Source: Bugulina stolonifera (taxonomy: Eukaryota; Bryozoa; Gymnolaemata; Cheilostomatida; Bugulidae). Taken from it: a stretch of 64,000 bases of DNA. The DNA lies in contig OW285192.1 in assembly GCA_935421135.1 (NCBI GenBank), positions 11,921,501-11,985,500 of the forward strand, written 5' to 3'. Both the position numbers and the translations under genes were made by a program. The notes under the pieces are model-generated. The model worked only from the letters and a program-made list of their open reading frames with translations, was not told the origin of the DNA and ran no database searches. Shown piece after piece: positions 50,588-63,400 of this stretch; within the stretch, counting starts at the first letter, position 1; each line of letters starts with the position of its first letter.

Positions 50588-53500
50588 TTAGCCTGTGGAC
50601 AGGGAATGCAGGTTAGCATCTACAGTACATGTACATGTATGTGTGGTTATATTTAAAAATTGCACTGAATGCCAAATCTTATATAAATCTGCCTTGTATG
50701 TAGTTTGTTTAATTTTATTACCTTTACAAGGAAAGCTCTCAGAGTGAAAAGCCGGAGTACCCATAGTGCTCAGAGTATCCATATTCACAATGTTACCTTT
50801 ATCTCTACAGCCTAATGCTTTGATCTCTTCTTCAGACATCGCCCTGTCCCACATATTAATCCAAGCAATCTTTCCTTCAATTGATTCATCTTCATCTATT
50901 CCTCCAACTAAATTAAACAGTCATACAATTGCCGGAACTGTAACCACCCATTATATATGAGTTAGTGAAAGCTGTGGAGATTGATACAGGCAGTTAATCC
51001 ATAATATTCATGGGTACATAGTACATAGTTTCTGAATACAATACAAAACCTTTCCAAAGATAACTTTCTACATGACTTACATTATACGCCAAGATCATAA
51101 TATAAAAGGCAACCATATTAACAAATAGACATTGTTTTTGCATTTGAAAATTTTCGTGAGGTCCAAACAGTAATACATGTAGTAGAATTGAGTTTTGACA
51201 AGGTTTTGTATTTTACACGAAGTAAGCAAAGAACCACTACACTGCATTGTACATTCTTCATGATGTGAAATATTACCTTCACATGTTATTGGTCAAGTGG
51301 TTTTATTACAAGACCAGAATAATTTTACCCATTATTACAAAAGAATATTAGTTTATAATGCTACAATTTACTGCATGGCATTGTTTTGTTACTATAAAAT
51401 GGTAATTGGTGTTCACATGTATATCCCAGTAAGCAATAGACTATTTTCTCAGTTTTCAGGCAATGTGAAGTCACAGAAATAAATCCCTTATAATAGCATA
51501 AGTCTGCTGAGAGGTAAAGTATGCCTCTGTTCTTATATAAGAAGGGGGCCAGGAAGGTCAGGGTTAGAGTCTAAGTTTTGATTCACATTTCAGGTACTGT
51601 TAGTCAGAGGTGCCCATAACTCAAAATTCTTATCACCACTCTTAGTAATACACACTTTTATAGCATTTTGATATCTAAATTGACTTCATTGCTACCATTA
51701 CAATACATGTAATGGACATATAAGTCTATTTCCTTCATCTATCACGATACCATAAAATATGAACATGGTAGGCTATATATAAGAGAATAATATGGTTGAA
51801 GTGGATGCCAGTGGTACCACAGTCCACAGGTAAGTGAATTTGTAAATAAATGTTCAACAGTTACTGAGAGATCATTGGATAGAACAGTGTTGATCTGTCA
51901 CCTCAGTCAAAATAGTGTACAACATGGCAACTACATGTGTATCAACAAACCCTTGCACTTTATCAGAGCTTCATAGTATAAAAAGAACAAGGTTAACTTG
52001 TTCTAATAACTGGGCATGTCATTGTTTCATTTATTACCAAATCACTTACAAAATTCATCTTGATCGTTTAACATCATCAGAGCGCCACCTGGTCTAACAC
52101 TTGCGCTTTGAAATCTACTGAGGTGTTGAAACTTGAGCTCACCTGGGACCTCTGAATCGGCGAACCACTAGAAAGGTGACCATATCAAATAACATCATCA
52201 TTCAAGCTTATCAAGTTAACCTAGTAAAAGCAAGGAGTACTTACTCCTTGCTAAAAGTAAAGATGGGCTAATCACATGGAGATGGGAGATGGGGGTACAA
52301 GACAATAGTTAGAGGGTTGAAAGTATTGAATTCCTGCACTATTTTAAATCGCTCACCTAATAAAGCATTAGACCTTGCTAGCATTAGTTTGGGAATAACT
52401 GCACAGTGCACTAGCACCAACTCTAATTTTATTTTACTTTTATCAATCAAAGAACTAAACTTATGCTTATAGCGTCCCACAATTATTCGGATTTATCTAC
52501 TCTTGCTATATTAACATTCTCTGGAGTTGCTACCTCATGCAGTGGAGAGTAGTTGTCTCCCCCTAGTAAGCCACCTGTAAATCTGATGTTCATAGGTTAC
52601 AATGTAACACACATTATGCATAATAAGTGGAACCAAGTACATTGCGCATTTACATATATAGACTAGACAATTACTACAATGACCATGTGTGGATAGATGG
52701 CACATATCATAACATACATTGTATATAACCATGTGTGTAGATAGGCTTTACTGTAACACATTAATATAGGTAGTTAGGATGTACCGTAATACATATGTGT
52801 ATATAGATATGACTTACTGCAGTACATGTGTGTGTAGACATGATGTACTGTAATACATATGTGTATGTAGATAGGACGTACCATAGTACATATATGTATG
52901 TAGTTAGGACGTACCATAATACATATGTGTATGTAGTTAGGACGTACCATAATACATATGTGTATGTAGATAGGACGTACCATAGTACATATATGTATGT
53001 AGTTAGGACGTACCATAATACATATGTGTATGTAGTTAGGACGTACCATAGTACATATATGTATGTAGTTAGGACGTACCATAATACATATGTGTATGTA
53101 GTTAGGACGTACCATAGTACATATGTGTATGTAGTTAGGACGTACCATAGTACATATGTGTATGTAGTTAGGACGTACCATAATACATATGTGTATATAG
53201 TTAGGACTTACGGTAATGCCAGCCATTTCATCCCAAAAGAAGCAGTGTTTACTCCAACCCATGAATAAAGCAGAGCCTTCCTCTATCGTGAGGTCAACCA
53301 CTTTGTGGGCACTATTTTGAACTCTCATCTCCATGGTGACAGTAGGATCATTATTACATATGCTTATTAGGAACTCATTGCTAGAATCTGTATAATATAC
53401 TCGTACATGTAATATAATTAGAGTTGTAACTAGCAATATTAGATTGTGTATTATGTCTAATATGTTTCATTTTTGCACATTTACAAGTGACAACTAATCA

Positions 53501-55197
53501 GTGGTCAAAGTCTAAGAAAAAAGGTGGGGGGTTTCTAAGGTAGCAGACATAATCAGTTGAGGGCACAAAACGCCTGAACAGTCCGCTGGCGGGGAGGGTC
53601 GGGGAGGGCCGCCTGAGCGCCCTCCCAAAAATTGCAAACTTTATGAAAATTAGACATCAAAATGATGCAAAATCCAAGAACTTCAAGTTAAAATATGCTC
53701 CAAGATCTTAAGGCAAAATATGGTTCAATTAGTATTGTTATTATAGTAGTAATCTGCAGGGGATCTGTCGATCTGAGAGACCCCCTGGAATTTATGGTGG
53801 AGAGACTGCGTTCCCCCACGACCCCCCCCCCAACTTTGACCACTGCAACTAATAGGTGATTATATTTTGGAAATGTTTATAGACCACAAGCCAGGTACAT
53901 TGTACATTGTACAAGGTGTTATAAAAGTGCACCACACCATGTAGTAATTTTTATACGAGTAATTATTATATACATGTACATGTATATACATGTAAGATTG
54001 ATTCAAAGGTGCAGACTTGAACATGTACAGCTTTTCAAACAGATATGTGCTATGTACAATATTATGATAATGAAGAGACATGTGCCATGTGTAATGTTAT
54101 GATAACGAAAGACTCAGGATAATAATTTATCATAATGTTAAAATAATAATTACAATTCCTCCATGTATATGTAAGTGTAGGCTGTGTCATTCATATTCAA
54201 AGTTTTACACAGGAATAACACAACACAACGTCATAACATAAGACATGTCAATTTTTGATTTCACACTCAGCCTCCAGAAAAACCTGGCCAATGCAAAAAC
54301 TGTTATTCTAAGCACTAAGTAGTTTAAAACAGATTTTATTGCTTCCCATCTTATAATAATGTTACTATAAGTTACTACCTTTGTTTGCAATAGAAAACAG
54401 ATGTTTACGATCTCCTTGCACAAATGTATTAATGTTGGTGGAGAGCCAGAAACAAATGGTTAGTTCTGTCATTTCAGGTAGATCTTTCTGGTAGAGAAAT
54501 TTGCTGGAATCCCGATAATGTCTGTAGACAGGTAGCGGAAGAAATCCGGAAGCTATAAGTAAGAAGTTGCATAGTACAATATTTATCATGTTGTATTATT
54601 CCTGCAAGGAAGTTTATTTATGAGCAGCCAGGTCCATGGTTCTAGATATTATGTAGATTTAACCCGCTCTTGACTGGAGACTGAACTTCAGGCTGTACAG
54701 TACCTAATTAACAGGCAGACATGTTATCCGAGCTGCAGTTTTGTTTAAAAAAAGGTTCTTTGTCGGTGAGAACTGCCTGTGTATTGAATTAACTTCACAC
54801 ACTTTGGTTCCACATCTGTGAAAATAACCCATTCTTATCCGCTTTGCGAACCAGTTAGGTGCTGCAGAGCCTTGGGTTTAAACCCCAGTCAGAGGTGGGC
54901 TACTTCTACAGGTTTGGAACCAAATAATTCTGTAACTCACCAATAGGGTTTTATTTTATTAAAATTTGTGTAACTTGCATATAGTATCACAGCATTAGAG
55001 GTAGAATTGTTGTAAAACTAAATTGGTGAGGTAGAGCATAATTTACATAAAAACTAAGAAATAGAATAAAAACTAGAAATAAATATTCACATCTTTTTTC
55101 GATATACAGTGTACATACCTTCCGTTGAATGCAAAGTAGTGAAAATGAAAAAAACTGCATTATGTAGAAGCCAAAGAGTAACAGCTGGTACTTCCAT
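50588..55197 (-). CDS. Secreted pentraxin-like (LamG fold) protein, 6 exons
   Basis: Exons in coding order: 55197-55119, 54552-54379, 53387-53212, 52167-52050, 50907-50722, 50592-50588. Total 738 nt, 245 residues. Residues 1-26 look like a signal peptide (MEVPAVTLWLLHNAVFFIF). Then comes a single pentraxin/concanavalin-like domain: MTELTICFWLSTN (first strand), MGWSKHCFFWDEMAG (the W-x-H-x-C-x-x-W motif), VRPGGALMMLNDQDEF (the GG-x-L-x-x-x-x-Q-D turn) and EGKIAWINMWDRAMSEEEI. The acidic DQDEF and GGIDEDES residues fit Ca binding, as in the family. The last exon is only GC-TAA, so the C-terminus (FPCKG) is the least certain part; splicing to the PAN-like ORF downstream is an alternative. The donor of exon 3 is followed by a 33-bp tandem array. 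Function beyond extracellular carbohydrate or ligand binding is not visible. Confidence 0.75.
52229..52252. mobile_element. Foldback element, CAAGGAGTA ends (minimal copy)
   Basis: A 24-bp near-perfect palindrome of 11-bp arms (AGCAAGGAGTA / TACTCCTTGCT) flanked by TAAAAG on both sides. It looks like the two ends of the family joined with almost nothing between. Confidence 0.5.
52790..53211 (-). repeat. 33-bp minisatellite at pentraxin exon 3 donor
   Basis: About 12 copies of (minus strand) GGTACGTCCTAACTACATAC + ACATATGTACTAT. The first unit carries the real donor GTAAGTCCTAAC. The open frames on both strands are an effect of the 33-bp period. Confidence 0.93.
53499..53845. mobile_element. 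hAT-type MITE, perfect 8-bp target duplication
   Basis: 347 bp with terminal inverted repeats CAGTGGTCAAAGT / ACTTTGACCACTG, flanked on both sides by CAACTAAT (53491-53498 and 53846-53853). The inside is unusually G/C-rich with poly-C near the right end and has no coding capacity. It lies in intron 2 of the pentraxin-like gene. Confidence 0.9.
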
Positions 55198-57162
55198 GTC
55201 TATGTTAGTCTGGAGTCGTCTTCTTGATAACAATCTAGCAGCTGCTTAGCAAACAGCCAATTCTGGTTAAATAAAATCTATGAAATGTTAAACCACTTTA
55301 TTTACAACACTTTCCTCAAGTTATACATGTCAATAGTACCCCTGCGCTATAACAGTAGTATTGACGGCATTGAGTGCACTGCATTTACATATATTTTTAT
55401 TATGGTGGATAATGCTGCTGGCACAGCCATTATGTACATTATTATGTAAATTAGAGGCTCAAGAAGGACTTCACATGGTGGCAGCAGAAACTAGATCTTA
55501 TTTCTATTGATTATGTTAAAGTCTCATCCTAAATGTACCACTTACCCCCACAGAATTATTGAGTGCCGTCACCTGAACTAATGTTTATCGGATTATTTTT
55601 AGCAACACATCATGTGAAAAGTGTCACAAGTGTAGGTACAAAGGTGAAATGATGGTAGCCTTAGATCTTTCTTTATGATTGGGCAAGTAATATTCCAAGC
55701 CAAGTACCAAGTGGGAAAACATTTTCTATAACTTCAATATCTGCTGAGAATCAGGCTATCTCAAATGATAAGGATTCTGAGCTAACAGAGAACCTAGCTA
55801 AATTTCTCATCAGCTACAATTTTATGGAATGCATCATAACGCCAGGGCTTGAGAGCCCACAACATGAAAAGTTTTAATGAAATAATTTGCAAATTATAAA
55901 GTAGTTTAGTGGGAAACTCCCAGTAGAACCAATGCAACGTCCTTCACCCCTGAGGTTACCGACACTAATCATATGAAAATATCCTAGAGATAGTTGAAAA
56001 GTAGACAATGTTATTATTGTGCAGTATTTAGTAGACTTTACTGAACCGACTGAAACCACCTTTGGAGGGGGCTATCTTGTGTTAGTGGTTCCAGTAGCCA
56101 TGACTGACCCTCTTATTGCCTTATATGGGCATTGAATGTCTAAATGGAAAATCTAGGAGGATAGGATGTTCTCCATATATTATGTAATGTGCGAATATGT
56201 GTGTAATATGCTTGCAGAAATTACATTTAGATCTTTCCAAATCATTCTTGGTTTCCAAAATTCAAGGAGAAACTACTTGCTATCGTAGATGCTTGCAAGT
56301 TTTGTCAAACTTGAGTTGACATGGTCAACTCTTGGTTGTGATTCTTCAAGCCACAAGTCAATTATTTTTACTGGCATGCCACCATTAACTCAAGTCTTTA
56401 TCAGGTTATCTACATGTAGATCAACTACAAATCCAGTTATTCAATTCTTTTCTTGTTTAGCCGAAGTTTTTTCTATAGTTTTTTATGCTATTACTTCAGT
56501 TTTGGTGAGATATTGTGACTAAATGGCATCGAAAGTTCAATTTTCAAAACAAAATTTCAGTTCAAGTGTAAAATCTGTTGCAATTTCAGATTTTGGTTAT
56601 CTCTATTTATTGCAATTTGCAGCTTGTCTATGAAAACCAAGCTATCGAACATTTCTACACTATTCAAGTTACCACTAACTGGTCACTATAAAGTATAAAT
56701 TAGTCTAAGTAGTTTTGGATAAAATTTATTTCTGTATAGTTGATTATAAATTTATTTATTCCCTGTAACTGCTTTGCAGGACAACCTATAACTGATACCA
56801 TCTGAATAACATAATAATAATTGATGAATATAAAAATAGCCAATAGCCGCGGTATATTTTGGCACTATTATTGATGATGGTCAACCCGTGGTCCAGTTTG
56901 GTCTTGACTAAAGATGAATAAATGAATATTATTTTAAAAAATATCTGAGCTATTTCATCTGGTATATCATAAATATTTCTATTGCTGCACTTTATTTGTA
57001 ATGTTTTGGAGTTATCCTCTACCAAGTGGAGTTATTGTATAAATGTTATGGAGTGTAGAAGAATGTACCAACAACTCCGAATTGTCCGACTGAAGTAATA
57101 AAATAATTAATATTAATAAAGTACTATGATACTCAATGGCATCTATACTGGGCCTTGATATA
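55198..57162. other. About 2 kb without a recognised gene
   Basis: Lies between the pentraxin-like start and the EPSTI1-like stop. Around 56270-56525 the minus strand has a broken coding-like stretch with in-frame stops, perhaps an old transposon fragment; nothing firm. Confidence 0.3.
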
Positions 57163-59312
57163 TCATCTTTTACCCTCAAGTCTATCGAGGAAGTCATTAT
57201 TCTTTGCTCTCATATCCTGCTGAAGTCTATGGTGCCTCTCCCCGTCCCTCACATTCTTAGCCTCAGCTTTCTGTCTTTGAACAGCCTTCCTTCTTTCTAT
57301 CTCAGGATCCTCCATGCGGGCTGTCTGCGTCTTTAAAGATACAACCCTCTACAACAATACCACATCGAGATCGTGCTGCATACAAAGACAACATATTTTG
57401 TATCATACTTGTGCGGGTACATTTATGATGAAGATTAGATTAAAACACCAAAATGAAATAGCGAAGAAAATTTAGTTCTTAAATATAACAAAGGCCCCAT
57501 CATTTGCCAAAGCTTGTGAGAGTAGCTCTACAGGAAGGAAATACGCACCATATTGGGCTTATAGCAACAAAGAACCACAAACAAATGTTTTTTTACATTG
57601 ACTGCCTCACCAATGAGTAATAGTTCCATAAGGCTCAACATTTACCTTTTTAGGAATAGCACCACTTCCAGATGTTGATGGAACAGGATTACTTCTATAT
57701 TGATATGATGATGTACCAGTTAGATTTGAAGTACCTGAGGCTAAGTTATTGCTGGAAGGTGTCAACCTTCTAGGTTGGGAGTACACAGGCTGAGACCTAA
57801 GTCTATCATGGTCATGGAAGTTATTTGCTGTACCTAAAATTTTCAGGACACATTGCATGTTGTGATTTGAAAAATAATAGCAATTGTATTTACTGTCATT
57901 TCTGTAAATTATATATCCATACCTGCAAAAATTGAAAAATGTGTAAAATTTAAAAAAATGTGGCCACAGCCATCATGCATTGTGTAAAACACATCATGCC
58001 AATCATTGCCCATACTAGGACGCAGTGTAGCTACTGCAGTATATATCAGCATTATATGACCATTCGACCCAGATTATATAATTTTTTTTCACATACATGT
58101 ACATTACAGAGAAAAAATTTGCCTAGCACTGACTGGAGTCGCACAATAACTCCATTTAGCCTGTTCGCACTAGCCCATGGATACGTAGGTAACTTCCAAC
58201 TTCTGTACATATAAATTACACTATCCAGATCATATTCATCACACAGTGTGCAGACATACAGGAAGAGACAGACAGACAGATATGACATACGCTTACCAAC
58301 AACGGCATTCTGGGTAACGGTATACTTTGGCTCTCTTCTACGCTGCTTGTATTGGTCGTATAACTTTGACTCGGCTTCGGCCACTAAATGTTATAATATT
58401 ACAGAGCAAGATAAATAATCTTAAAACAATTAAATAAAATACAAGGAGCGACAATACCCTACTGTAATATACAATATTTATCAAAGTGTATATAACTAGA
58501 AGGCCCTACCTCTCTGAATCTTGTTCCTTTTTGTAGGGTCTGGAGCTTTCACAGAATATGCCCCTCGACTATAAGTAGAAAGAAATTATACTAAGTTAAT
58601 ATACAAAATCATTGACATATGAATAAAATTAAAACTATGTTCAATAGCAACACTGTAAAATAATTCTCACACACACATTCAAATGCACTATTATATTCAC
58701 CATGTATAGGCAGTGGTCAAAGTCTACAAAAAAAGGTGGGGGTCTCTAGGGTAGCTGACATGATCACTTGAGGGCGCGAAGCGCCCAATCAGTGCGTGCG
58801 CAGCACACCGGCGGGGAGGGTCCGGGAGGGGCGCCTGAGCGTCCTCCCGAAATTGGAAACTTTATTAAAATTAGATCCTGAAATGATGCTAAATCCAAGA
58901 ACTTCAGGTTAGAATATGGACCAGGATCTTAAGGTAAAATATGGTCCAATTAGTAATATTATTATAATAGTAATCTGCAGGGGGTCTATCAGTCTAAGAG
59001 ACCCCCTAAAATTTATGGTGGGGGAACTGCGTCCCCCCACGACCCCCCCCAACTTTGACCACTGTGTATAGGTCTAAATAATAGTAAGGGATGCTATAGA
59101 GCTAAATATCTAAGGAAGTGAACAAAATGAAAAATAATATAAGATACTTACTGCTCAAGAACCCTTTCTTGCTGCACATTCTGTGCACGGGCATCACCAT
59201 AATTGCCATCTGGTACTCCATCTAGCCTACTAGGTGGAACTACTTGAGGCCCAGAGGGATGATTGATTGTGGTTCTAAGGGGTCGAGGTGCATTGGTCCT
59301 AGCATAGCTCAT
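57163..59312 (-). CDS. EPSTI1: EPSTI1-like coiled-coil protein, 5 exons
   Basis: Exons in coding order: 59312-59152, 58568-58510, 58383-58297, 57833-57646, 57330-57163. Total 663 nt, 220 residues; human EPSTI1 is longer. The N-terminal block RGAYSVKAPDPTKRNKIQR corresponds to the human AYTL...NRRNEIQR region, followed by a charged helix (VAEAESKLYDQYKQRRREP). The middle is Ser/Pro/Gln-rich and probably disordered. The C-terminus is a basic and acidic coiled coil (MEDPEIERRKAVQRQKAEAK) ending in NNDFLDRLEGKR, which matches the human NNAFLDRLQGK end. Intron 1 holds a hAT-type MITE at 58711-59064. A possible poly(A) signal (AATAAA on the minus strand) is at 56991-56996. Molecular role is poorly known even in vertebrates, so none is claimed here. 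Confidence 0.75.
58711..59064. mobile_element. hAT-type MITE, second copy
   Basis: 354 bp, same family and orientation as 53499-53845, with the same terminal repeats, flanked by TGTATAGG at 58703-58710 and 59065-59072. Lies in intron 1 of the EPSTI1-like gene. Confidence 0.9.
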
Positions 59313-60475
59313 CTTCCTCTTAAAATTCTGGCATCAGCCAAATTTATCTACTAATATAAACTATTTATGAGCGCAATACCAAGTTCTGGGTAACAAATCT
59401 TTGGTCACTTATAATGATCGTCATAAACATTACAATAGTATAATATACAACTAATGCTAATACTTGACCCCAAGCTCGGGGCCCAGTCTCCTGTTTGGCC
59501 ACCTACCAAAACTAATTAATTGGGGATCCCTGCACTAGACTATTTTCAACTTTGCAATGAGGACTAAAAAGCTACGCAAGGCAGAACGTACACCTAATTA
59601 ACACTACTTCTAGACCTGTTAATGTATAATTTAATTTTTAATATAGGCTTCTAAAATGAAAAGTTTCACATTAAAATTGAAATAAACTGCGAGGTGTGCA
59701 GTCTTCGTGGGGAAGCCCCTTCATTTACCATAGATACATCTAAATGACGTCTTGCAGTGCATCGCAATACCAAAACATACAAATTAAAAAAACTCTTCAA
59801 CAGATCATTGTTTTGAAGAAACTAAACTAGCCAATGAATGCACTGATTTTCACCGCATTCTGTAGATCAGCCAATAGGAGCGTTTGGAAGTGTAAACAAT
59901 AACAGCAGCATGCGTTAATCAGCCATTACAATTGTCAGTTGTCTTCTCGCATGAATAACATGGTCGGAAAGCGGACAACTTTAACATGCTGACCACATCC
60001 TCCAAGAATTGAAACAATGTGCTTTTTTGTGCACTTGTCTAATTAATTGTAATAAACTTTATGTATGTTAGGATTGGTGCCCGGATGGTGGATGTTTGTA
60101 TTTATTTATGCATTCAATAGAACTTAGAGTACAGACCATAGGAATATCACTCTTCTTGATATAGACCACTTGGACATTTATCACCTAAGGCGAAGGTCAA
60201 TGAGATTTCATATATTTATCAAGTCTTGCTAACCTTAGGGGATATGTGGGAGTAGTTTGTATTGAATTGAAAAGGAGACATTCCCCAACATTGCACCATG
60301 CTCAGTGAGCATAAAATTAATCACAATAAGTAAAATGTGAACCATCAAACTCAATGATTTTCTCAGGTTGAACTCTGATGAGAAACTTTATTATGTCTTA
60401 ACCTTACTTAGCTATTACATTGTATAGTATCTGCTAATAACCATCAGCGTCACAACCAAAACTTAAGAGAAACTT
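59313..60475. other. Gap between EPSTI1-like start and CLPB-like stop
   Basis: Same-strand neighbours; must hold the EPSTI1-like promoter. No exon or repeat recognised. Confidence 0.4.
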
Positions 60476-63400
60476 TCAACTCGACATTATTTTAAAAAGT
60501 TCTTTAAAGTCAGCAAAGTGAATGTCCAGGTTTTCTTTCTTGCCCAGAGGAGAAATCTTACAGAGCCCTATTCGTTCGTCTGAAGTATTGTGACCATAGT
60601 AACCACCTAGATTACAAATCATAACAATCCAGTAATTTATATATAGAGTATTACAACATATACATGTGAAAAATACTAAAGTATTATAGAAACAAATGTC
60701 TATTGAAAAAGTCCGGAGACAACTCCAAACTGGTGATGAGTGTTATTAATTAGGAGTTGTCTTCCTTTGGTTATCAATCTGGAGTTGTCCTATTCCCAGT
60801 TGAAAGTAACCGAGACCAAGAGGATGTTTACAGTCGCTGTTCATAAAATGTGTAACAACTTGAAGGTGAGATTGTAGCTTCACCCCAAAATAACTGGAAG
60901 GTGAGATAGTAGCTTCACCCCAAAATGGAAGGCAAGATAACTTCAACCTTTCAGTCTTGGAAAACCGTCGTTGTAAGTAATATAATCTCCCTATATTATA
61001 AGGAGATAATAATACTATTAGTACTAATAGTACCATATTATTATTTAATCACAACTCAATAATTCTGAAAAGACAGACTTCCCAAGCATCTGACATAATT
61101 TAGAATAAATTTTAGAAGACGTAGAAGTATACCTAAGATTTTCTGAACTTCTAGATGAAGAAACTCCCCAGCTTTATACAACCCTCTGTCCTTTGCAGCA
61201 GACAACTTACTCACCACTTGTCTGTCAACCTACAGTCACATGACTATCCTCAATATAAAGTCACATGACTATCCTCAATATAAAGTCACATGACTATCCT
61301 CAATATAAAGTCACATGACTATCCTCAATATAAAGTCACATGATTATCCTCAATATAAAGTCACTTGATCAACATCAACATGCAGCTACATTAGCAATAT
61401 ACATGTGTTTCTCAGAGGATACCTAAAGTCGTACATCGCATGTGTAACATAATTATTCCAAAAACATTGCTAGTGTAGCACATTATTGTTTACTATTATT
61501 ATCCAGTCAATGCCTTTATTGGAGAAATGTCATATTTATGTAGTCTAAATCAACTATAATTTTCTCAACAATTTGAAGATAAGGAAACGATCTGAAGCTT
61601 CCAACTACATAAATTGCAAAATGTCGGCCATGTACAACGGCAGTACCAAAATATAAGATATACGACGAATAGACAACATCAGGCAACCGTACCTCATGTC
61701 GCATATATCTGGCTCCATATCTCTTATTAAAGGCCTTCTGCAAGAGGTCAAGGACAGATGGATCCCATGTCAAGGTCAATCCATGCGTAGCCGCTATAGA
61801 CCTCACTTGACAAAGTTGATTCTCAATTACTTCTCTCTCTTCGGTACCAGAGAACGGTAGAAATATAGCCAGTTCATTAATCCTCCCCAGCAGCTCATCT
61901 CTCTTAAAAGCAGCCTACAACATACATGTAGATCATAACTCTGACGGGTTTTGAGCTTTAACCTTGTTGGTAGGAGGCTCACTTTTCTGACTGCTAGACT
62001 ATAGTTGTCCTGCCTTGCTCAACTAGCATATCGTCATAATATGCTCATCCATTAAAATACATTTCATATCAACAAATACGTACCTTCATTGGTCCATGGA
62101 GTACCAGCGATTTGAAATGATGGATGTAGTCTTGACGGCTCATTCTACCATTTGTTTTAATGCTACTTCCTGTTTCCTCGGTATCATCAAACGTTCTCAG
62201 TTCTCTTCCAAACACATCAATCTCTTCTGTTGCAATATTTGCTGTCAGCACAAATATAGCTTCTGCACAGTCAACAATCTTACCAGAACCACTTGTTAGA
62301 CGCCCCTCATCAAACAGCTAAATAAAAAGAGGATACCATGCTACAACCAATTGCATTACATGTAAATAAATATAGGCTTATTATATGCTTCAAAGCCTTT
62401 TACTCAGCATTAAAAAACCTAATAAGAATGCCTTATTTTGTTAAGCATTATTAGCACATTCTAGCGATGAAAACACTACTACTTGAACAGTCCCTCTCAG
62501 AAAGGCTACAGAGACACAACCGTGCATTCCACAGGTAGAACACCAAATAATGCATGCATTTACCTGGAGAAGGGTGGATAGTACATTGGGGTGAGATTTA
62601 CATGGAGAAGGGTGGATAGTACATTGGGGGGGATTTACCTGGAGAAGGGTGGATAGTACATTGGGGTGAGCCTTATCAGCCTCATCAAATAGCACAACAG
62701 CTTTAGGATTCTTAGCTAACAATGGTATAAGTTGACCTTCACTTGTTTCACTGTAGCCTACGTATCCTGGAGGTGCTCCTATAAACTTGGCCGCCTGCAA
62801 AGTTGTTCCAACAAAATATATTATATATTATCTCAAGAAAAAAGTATAGTTTAGGTTTTACTTCAACTGTACAGTCGTGAGGTTAGGTAATAATGACATG
62901 CACTACTTAGTACCTGCAATACCGAAGTGACCGCTCAATCTACACTGTGTGCATATGCAATGATAACTCTATTCCATCCTCATTTGAATATCAAGAATGG
63001 TAACTATATAATCAGTGAGAATCAGCAGCCCTAAATCATGTGATCTTATGGACAACTTTCAGTTGTGTTTGTTGATTTGAGATTACCGAAACAATATGGC
63101 TAATAAAAATCAAATATAGTTCAATGCTTAGACTTTAAATCCATGATTGCCAACAGCTACTAGTGATTAAAATTAATCATAGGACATGGCATACTTTAGG
63201 GGTTTTCTACTCCGATCTTGGTTTGGTGTCCAGCACACAACCCTTTATTCAATTACTACCAACTCCTATAATTATTTCTTATAACGTAAGTATAAACTCA
63301 TTCTGCTGATAGAAAGCATGACCTCTAAACATCACAGTTTGAGTGTTTCCTAATAAGGTAATAAAGCAGATATTATACTGACCTCGTGTTCTGTCTGGTA

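Noticed and set aside
52774..53436. 220-residue minus-strand frame through the 33-bp array
   Set aside because: Only 53387-53212 is the pentraxin exon; the rest is intron array after a good GTAAGT donor.
56270..56525. Possible transposase or retroelement fragment
   Set aside because: Broken by stops on both strands and no motif recognised.
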